Source of the DNA: HGM12669 sp048527645
Lineage (GTDB): Bacteria > Bacillota > Clostridia > Oscillospirales > CAG-272
DNA: 15,563 nt
Reading direction: 5' to 3'
NCBI GenBank assembly: GCA_048527645.1
Contig: DBGFNI010000088.1
Location: forward strand, 1 to 15,563
The position numbers and the translations under genes are program-made. This document shows positions 12,539 through 15,563 of the stretch, in pieces. Numbering within the stretch: position 1 is the stretch's first letter; every line of letters starts with the position of its first letter. The notes under the pieces are model-generated. The model was not told where the DNA came from and did no database searches. It saw only the letters and a program-made list of their open reading frames with translations.

Positions 12539-13774
12539 TCAATACTCGTCCTTGCCGCCGCGTTTGGCGCGCACGATATTGATTGTCAGAGACAATGCCA
12601 GCGCAGCCAGCATCAGAATCGGCATCAGCCACGGATTGTCATTGGTCGTACCGAGCACATCGCTCCACAGGGAGTCAATGTATTTGGTTGTTGCATCCGG
12701 CAGATAGGTGAACACCTCAGTCGTTTCCAGTTTTTCCTGTGAGGGATAGGCAATCTCATTTTCGGTGATTTCCGCATCCAGCTGCTCAAAAGCGCCTGCG
12801 TGCGGCGTGGAATAACCGATGTATTCACAGTTTGCCAACGCTGTCTGCGTTTCGCACATGAAATTGATGTACAGTTCCGCCGCCTCTTTGTTCTTTGCCG
12901 TGGCGGGGATACACATCGCATCGACAAATCGGTTGGTATGCTCCGGCATGTAGTAGCCCAGCAACTCATTTTCTTCCAGCATGGTTGTTGCGTCGCCCGC
13001 ATAGTACGGGGCAAGCGCCGCTTCCCCGCCGCCCATTTTGTCAAAGATTTCATCCATGACATACGCCTGCACCAGCAGCTTCTGCTTTTTCAGTTCTTCC
13101 GCCGCCGCGCTTAACTCTTCCTTGTCCGTCGTGTTGAAGGAATAGCCGAGCTTGGACAGCGCAATGGCAAACGCGTCACGGGAATTGGAAAACATCAGGA
13201 TGTTGTTGGCATACTTTTCGTTCCAGAGAATCCCCCATCCTTCTTTCAGATCCTCCGTATCCACCATGTCCTTGTTGTATATGATGCCAACTGTTCCCCA
13301 GGTATACGGCACGGAGTATGCGTTTTCCGGGTCATAAACCGGATTGCGGTAATCCTCCATGATATAGGAAAAATTCGGAATGTTGTCAAAGTTCAGCGGC
13401 AGAAGCATATCCTCCTGAATCATCCGGGCAATCATATAATCCGAAGGAATGATCACATCGTAGGAGGCGCCGCCGCTTTTCATTTTTGCATACAGCTCCT
13501 CATTGGTGGCATAGGTGGTATAGTTGACTTTGATACCGGTCAGTCTTTCAAACTCACGGTTGACGTCAAACTCACCCTCGCCGCTGTCAACGGAAATATA
13601 TTCTCCCCAGTTATAGACATTCAGGGTGATGCCGCTGTCGGCATAGCGATCCCAGTCGATGCTGTCGCTGAAGGTATAGCCGCCGCTTTCCATCGCCGCG
13701 GCGGGCAGTGCCGCGAAAACAAACAGAAGCGCGAGCAGCAGTGTGAGAAGAAGGCTGATTACACTTTTTTTCAT
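12539..13774 (-). CDS. potD: Spermidine/putrescine-binding protein (PotD-like) with C-terminal TM
   Basis: The substrate-binding subunit of a polyamine ABC importer. The 411-aa protein has a signal peptide ending PAAA (about residue 27) without a lipobox cysteine. The mature domain matches PotD: NVYNWGEYI near 52-60, INYTTY-type strand (VNYTTYATNEEL), YDVIIPSDYMI, VPYTWGTVGIIYNKD and LAPYYAGDA, with aromatic and acidic residues typical of polyamine pockets. PotD is normally about 350 aa; this one adds a C-terminal membrane helix (about 382-401, WLMPILMLAALALSLTINIV) followed by RAKRGGKDEY. The binding protein is therefore probably held at the membrane by this helix instead of a lipid. Its ATG overlaps the potC stop (ATGA). 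A bidirectional terminator follows. Confidence 0.9.
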   Translation of the reverse strand: MKKSVISLLLTLLLALLFVFAALPAAAMESGGYTFSDSIDWDRYADSGITLNVYNWGEYISVDSGEGEFDVNREFERLTGIKVNYTTYATNEELYAKMKSGGASYDVIIPSDYMIARMIQEDMLLPLNFDNIPNFSYIMEDYRNPVYDPENAYSVPYTWGTVGIIYNKDMVDTEDLKEGWGILWNEKYANNILMFSNSRDAFAIALSKLGYSFNTTDKEELSAAAEELKKQKLLVQAYVMDEIFDKMGGGEAALAPYYAGDATTMLEENELLGYYMPEHTNRFVDAMCIPATAKNKEAAELYINFMCETQTALANCEYIGYSTPHAGAFEQLDAEITENEIAYPSQEKLETTEVFTYLPDATTKYIDSLWSDVLGTTNDNPWLMPILMLAALALSLTINIVRAKRGGKDEY

Positions 13775-14595
13775 TGCTCCGCCTCCCGTCTTTCCTCCGC
13801 GCTGCGGCGCAGCGCCATCTCTTCGCGCTTGTGCTTACGCATGTCAGCAAAATTGCTGATCAGCAGCACCAAGAGCACGACGACAAAAATCAGGGCAGAC
13901 AGCGCGTTGATCTCCGGAGAGACCTTTCGCCGCGTCATGGAAAAGATCGTGATCGGCAAAGTTTGAGAGGTTGCGCCGGAGGTGAAATAACTGATGACAA
14001 AATCGTCGATCGAATACGTGATGCTGATGAGAAATCCTGACAGCACGCCCGGCATAATCTCCGGCAGCACCACCTTAAAAAACACCTGGATATCCGTGCA
14101 ACCGAGATCCGATGCGGCGTCGTAGATATTCCGATCCATCTGCCGCAGCTTTGGCAGCACATTCAGAATAACATACGGCACGCAAAACGTGATATGTGCT
14201 AAAATCAGCGTGACATAGCCAAGCGTCATATTCAGCGAGACGAACAGCAGCATCAGTGAAACGCCCATGATAATCTCCGGATTGATGATCGGGAGATAGG
14301 AAATATTGAGGATCACCGCACGGGGCAGCTTCTTCATGCGGTAGATTCCGATCGCAGCCACCGTGCCGATGATGGTCGCCGCGACCGATGCGATCAGTGC
14401 GACAATCAGCGTATTGAGCAGCGAGGACATGATCACTTCATTGTGAAAGAGCTTTTTGTACCAATCAACGGTGAAGCCCGTCCACACCGCACGACTCTTG
14501 GAAGCGTTGAAGGAAAAGGCGATCAGAACAAATATGGGGCAGTACAAAAACAGATATACCAGCACCATGTAGAAATTGGAGAAAATCTTTTTCAT
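13771..14595 (-). CDS. potC: Polyamine ABC transporter permease PotC
   Basis: One of two inner-membrane permease subunits of the spermidine/putrescine importer. The 274-aa protein has about six membrane helices, starting MKKIFSNFYMVLVYLFLYCP, with the PotC-typical FSFNASKS and WYKKLFHNEV. The EAA loop that contacts the ATPase reads DAASDLGCTDIQVFFKVVLP (about 180-199), followed by SYSIDDFV-type residues (TYSIDDFVISYFTSG). The C-terminus is a charged tail (KHKREEMALRRSAEERREAEQ), longer than usual and cytoplasmic. Its ATG directly abuts the potB stop (TAAATG) and its stop overlaps potD, so translation is coupled through the operon. Confidence 0.94.
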   Translation of the reverse strand: MKKIFSNFYMVLVYLFLYCPIFVLIAFSFNASKSRAVWTGFTVDWYKKLFHNEVIMSSLLNTLIVALIASVAATIIGTVAAIGIYRMKKLPRAVILNISYLPIINPEIIMGVSLMLLFVSLNMTLGYVTLILAHITFCVPYVILNVLPKLRQMDRNIYDAASDLGCTDIQVFFKVVLPEIMPGVLSGFLISITYSIDDFVISYFTSGATSQTLPITIFSMTRRKVSPEINALSALIFVVVLLVLLISNFADMRKHKREEMALRRSAEERREAEQ

Positions 14596-15516
14596 TTACA
14601 CAACCCCCTCCATGTCCTGATTGTCCATCTGATTGGTGATACTCATGCAAAGGAACACAAATACCATCAGCACCAGCGACATTGCCGCGCCGAGATTGGG
14701 GTTGTATGCGTTGCCCAAAAATTGCAGATCGATCAGGTCGCCGATCAGCATATTCGTACCGCCGCCCAGCATCCGGGAAATGATAAAGGTGGAAACGGAC
14801 GGGACAAACACCATGGTAATGCCGGAGGCAATGCCGGGCACGCTGAGCGGCAGAATCACACGGGACATGGTGCGAAGGCTGTTCGCCCCAAGATCCTGCG
14901 CGGCCTCCACCACGCGGCGGTCTATTTTCATCATGGTGGTATACAGGGGCAAAATCATGAACGGCAGATAGTTATACACCATACCGAGCACAACCGCGCC
15001 CTGCGTATTGATCATTTCAAACGGGCCAAGCCCGATCATGCCGAGCACCTTGTTGATCAGTCCGTTGCGCTCCAGCAGCGTCATCCATGCATAGGTCCGC
15101 AGCAGAAAGTTCATCCACATGGGAAGCATCACAAGCATGATGAGAAATTTTTGTACGCGGTATCTTGCACAGGAAATAAAATAAGCCAGAGGATAACCGA
15201 TCAGCAGGCAAATCACCGTCGCAATGAATGCAAGCCAGATCGAATTCATCAGCGTTTTGATATACTTGGAGCATTCAAGAATATTGGCAAAGGTAAACAC
15301 CGTCCGCTCACTCAAGACGGGTTCTGTGCCCTCCTCTTCACAAGCGGCGGTATATTCCGCGAGCTGCTCTTCGCTCATGATCTCACCGTCGGCGTTTACC
15401 GTCACGGTAGTAGTGAAGGCGAAAACAGCGATCAGGATCAGCGGAACAATGATAAATATTGCCATCCATACAAGGTACGGGGCGGAAAGCGCACGAAAAA
15501 ACCGATTATTGTTCAA
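14596..15516 (-). CDS. potB: Polyamine ABC transporter permease PotB
   Basis: The second permease subunit of the importer. The first codon is TTG (15516-15514), with AGGAGG (complement of 15526-15531) 9 nt upstream, and it overlaps the end of the upstream gene by 11 nt. The 306-aa product shows PYLVWMAIFIIVPLILI (TM1), MLPMWMNFLLRTYAWM, and the EAA loop VVEAAQDLGANSLRTMSRVI. It is longer than typical PotB (about 275-285 aa) because the extracytoplasmic loop after TM1 holds an acidic insert (about 40-70: VNADGEIMSEEQLAEYTAAC). That loop faces the binding protein and may reflect co-adaptation with the membrane-anchored PotD; this is inference. Confidence 0.93.
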   Translation of the reverse strand: MNNNRFFRALSAPYLVWMAIFIIVPLILIAVFAFTTTVTVNADGEIMSEEQLAEYTAACEEEGTEPVLSERTVFTFANILECSKYIKTLMNSIWLAFIATVICLLIGYPLAYFISCARYRVQKFLIMLVMLPMWMNFLLRTYAWMTLLERNGLINKVLGMIGLGPFEMINTQGAVVLGMVYNYLPFMILPLYTTMMKIDRRVVEAAQDLGANSLRTMSRVILPLSVPGIASGITMVFVPSVSTFIISRMLGGGTNMLIGDLIDLQFLGNAYNPNLGAAMSLVLMVFVFLCMSITNQMDNQDMEGVV

Positions 15517-15563
15517 TTTCGCCGTCCTCCTCGATCACACTGACGTCATTTTCCTTAAAAGAA
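15506..15563 (-). CDS. potA: 3' end of a gene upstream of potB, probably potA (partial)
   Basis: An open frame enters from the right edge and ends at TAA (15508-15506), giving a C-terminus ending SFKENDVSVIEEDGEIEQ. It overlaps the potB TTG start by 11 nt, the usual coupling for potA-potB. Identification as the polyamine ABC transporter ATPase rests only on operon position, since 18 residues at a variable C-terminus carry no diagnostic motif. Confidence 0.55.
   Translation of the reverse strand, partial: SFKENDVSVIEEDGEIEQ

Noticed and set aside
14443..15543. A 366-codon open frame antisense to potB and potC
   Set aside because: It is His/Gln/Lys/Asn-rich with no domain, lacks a ribosome-binding site, and covers two clear permease genes read the other way.
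1..15563. CRISPR array, prophage genes, toxin-antitoxin or known defence system
   Set aside because: No regularly spaced direct repeats, phage structural or integrase genes, or recognisable defence domains are present; the only mobile DNA is the IS30 element.

Overview
The window looks like chromosomal DNA from a low-to-mid GC Gram-positive bacterium of the class Clostridia, probably a gut-type Oscillospirales/Ruminococcaceae relative. I infer this from strong sigma-A promoters (TTGACA-N17-TATRAT types), purine-rich Shine-Dalgarno sites, frequent TTG/GTG starts, and the families present: NusG domain II protein, Gx-type membrane protein, ApbE lipoprotein, uracil permease and a DtxR-type regulator. 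The genus cannot be fixed from the sequence alone.

Layout. 1-690: promoter, a 46-aa small protein and an acidic lipoprotein, closed by a bidirectional terminator. 771-1972 (minus): a DtxR-type metal regulator translationally coupled to a biotin-protein ligase. 2183-3772 (plus): an NCS2 uracil permease driven by a divergent promoter. 3823-3945 (minus): a 40-aa one-TM protein whose stop codon lies in the terminator shared with the permease. 4076-5200: a complete-looking IS30-family element. 5241-7887: secG and rnr with a terminator-like hairpin between them. 7945-8141: tRNA-Ser(GGA) with its own promoter and terminator. 8266-10300: a tightly overlapping triad (NusG_II protein, Gx/EetB-like membrane protein, ApbE). 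10329-12476: a 715-aa parallel beta-helix protein resembling GH141 enzymes. 12539-15563 (minus): a potABCD-type polyamine ABC importer, with potA represented only by its last codons.

How the parts work together. Most of the window is conserved housekeeping: protein export (SecG), RNA turnover (RNase R), biotinylation (BirA), uracil and polyamine uptake, and a serine tRNA. The redox triad has the composition of the eetA-eetB-fmnB part of Gram-positive extracellular electron-transfer and flavinylation loci, but without the NADH dehydrogenase, quinone genes or FMN-carrying lipoprotein nearby. The less ordinary features are: the start-region hairpin and a 38-bp perfect palindrome in the IS30 transposase gene; the small-peptide/lipoprotein pair at the left edge; a substrate-binding protein that appears anchored by a C-terminal membrane segment rather than a lipid; a SecG with a long Asp/Thr-rich tail; and extra cysteines in the NusG_II protein. 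I found no CRISPR array, prophage, or clear new defence or biosynthetic system.
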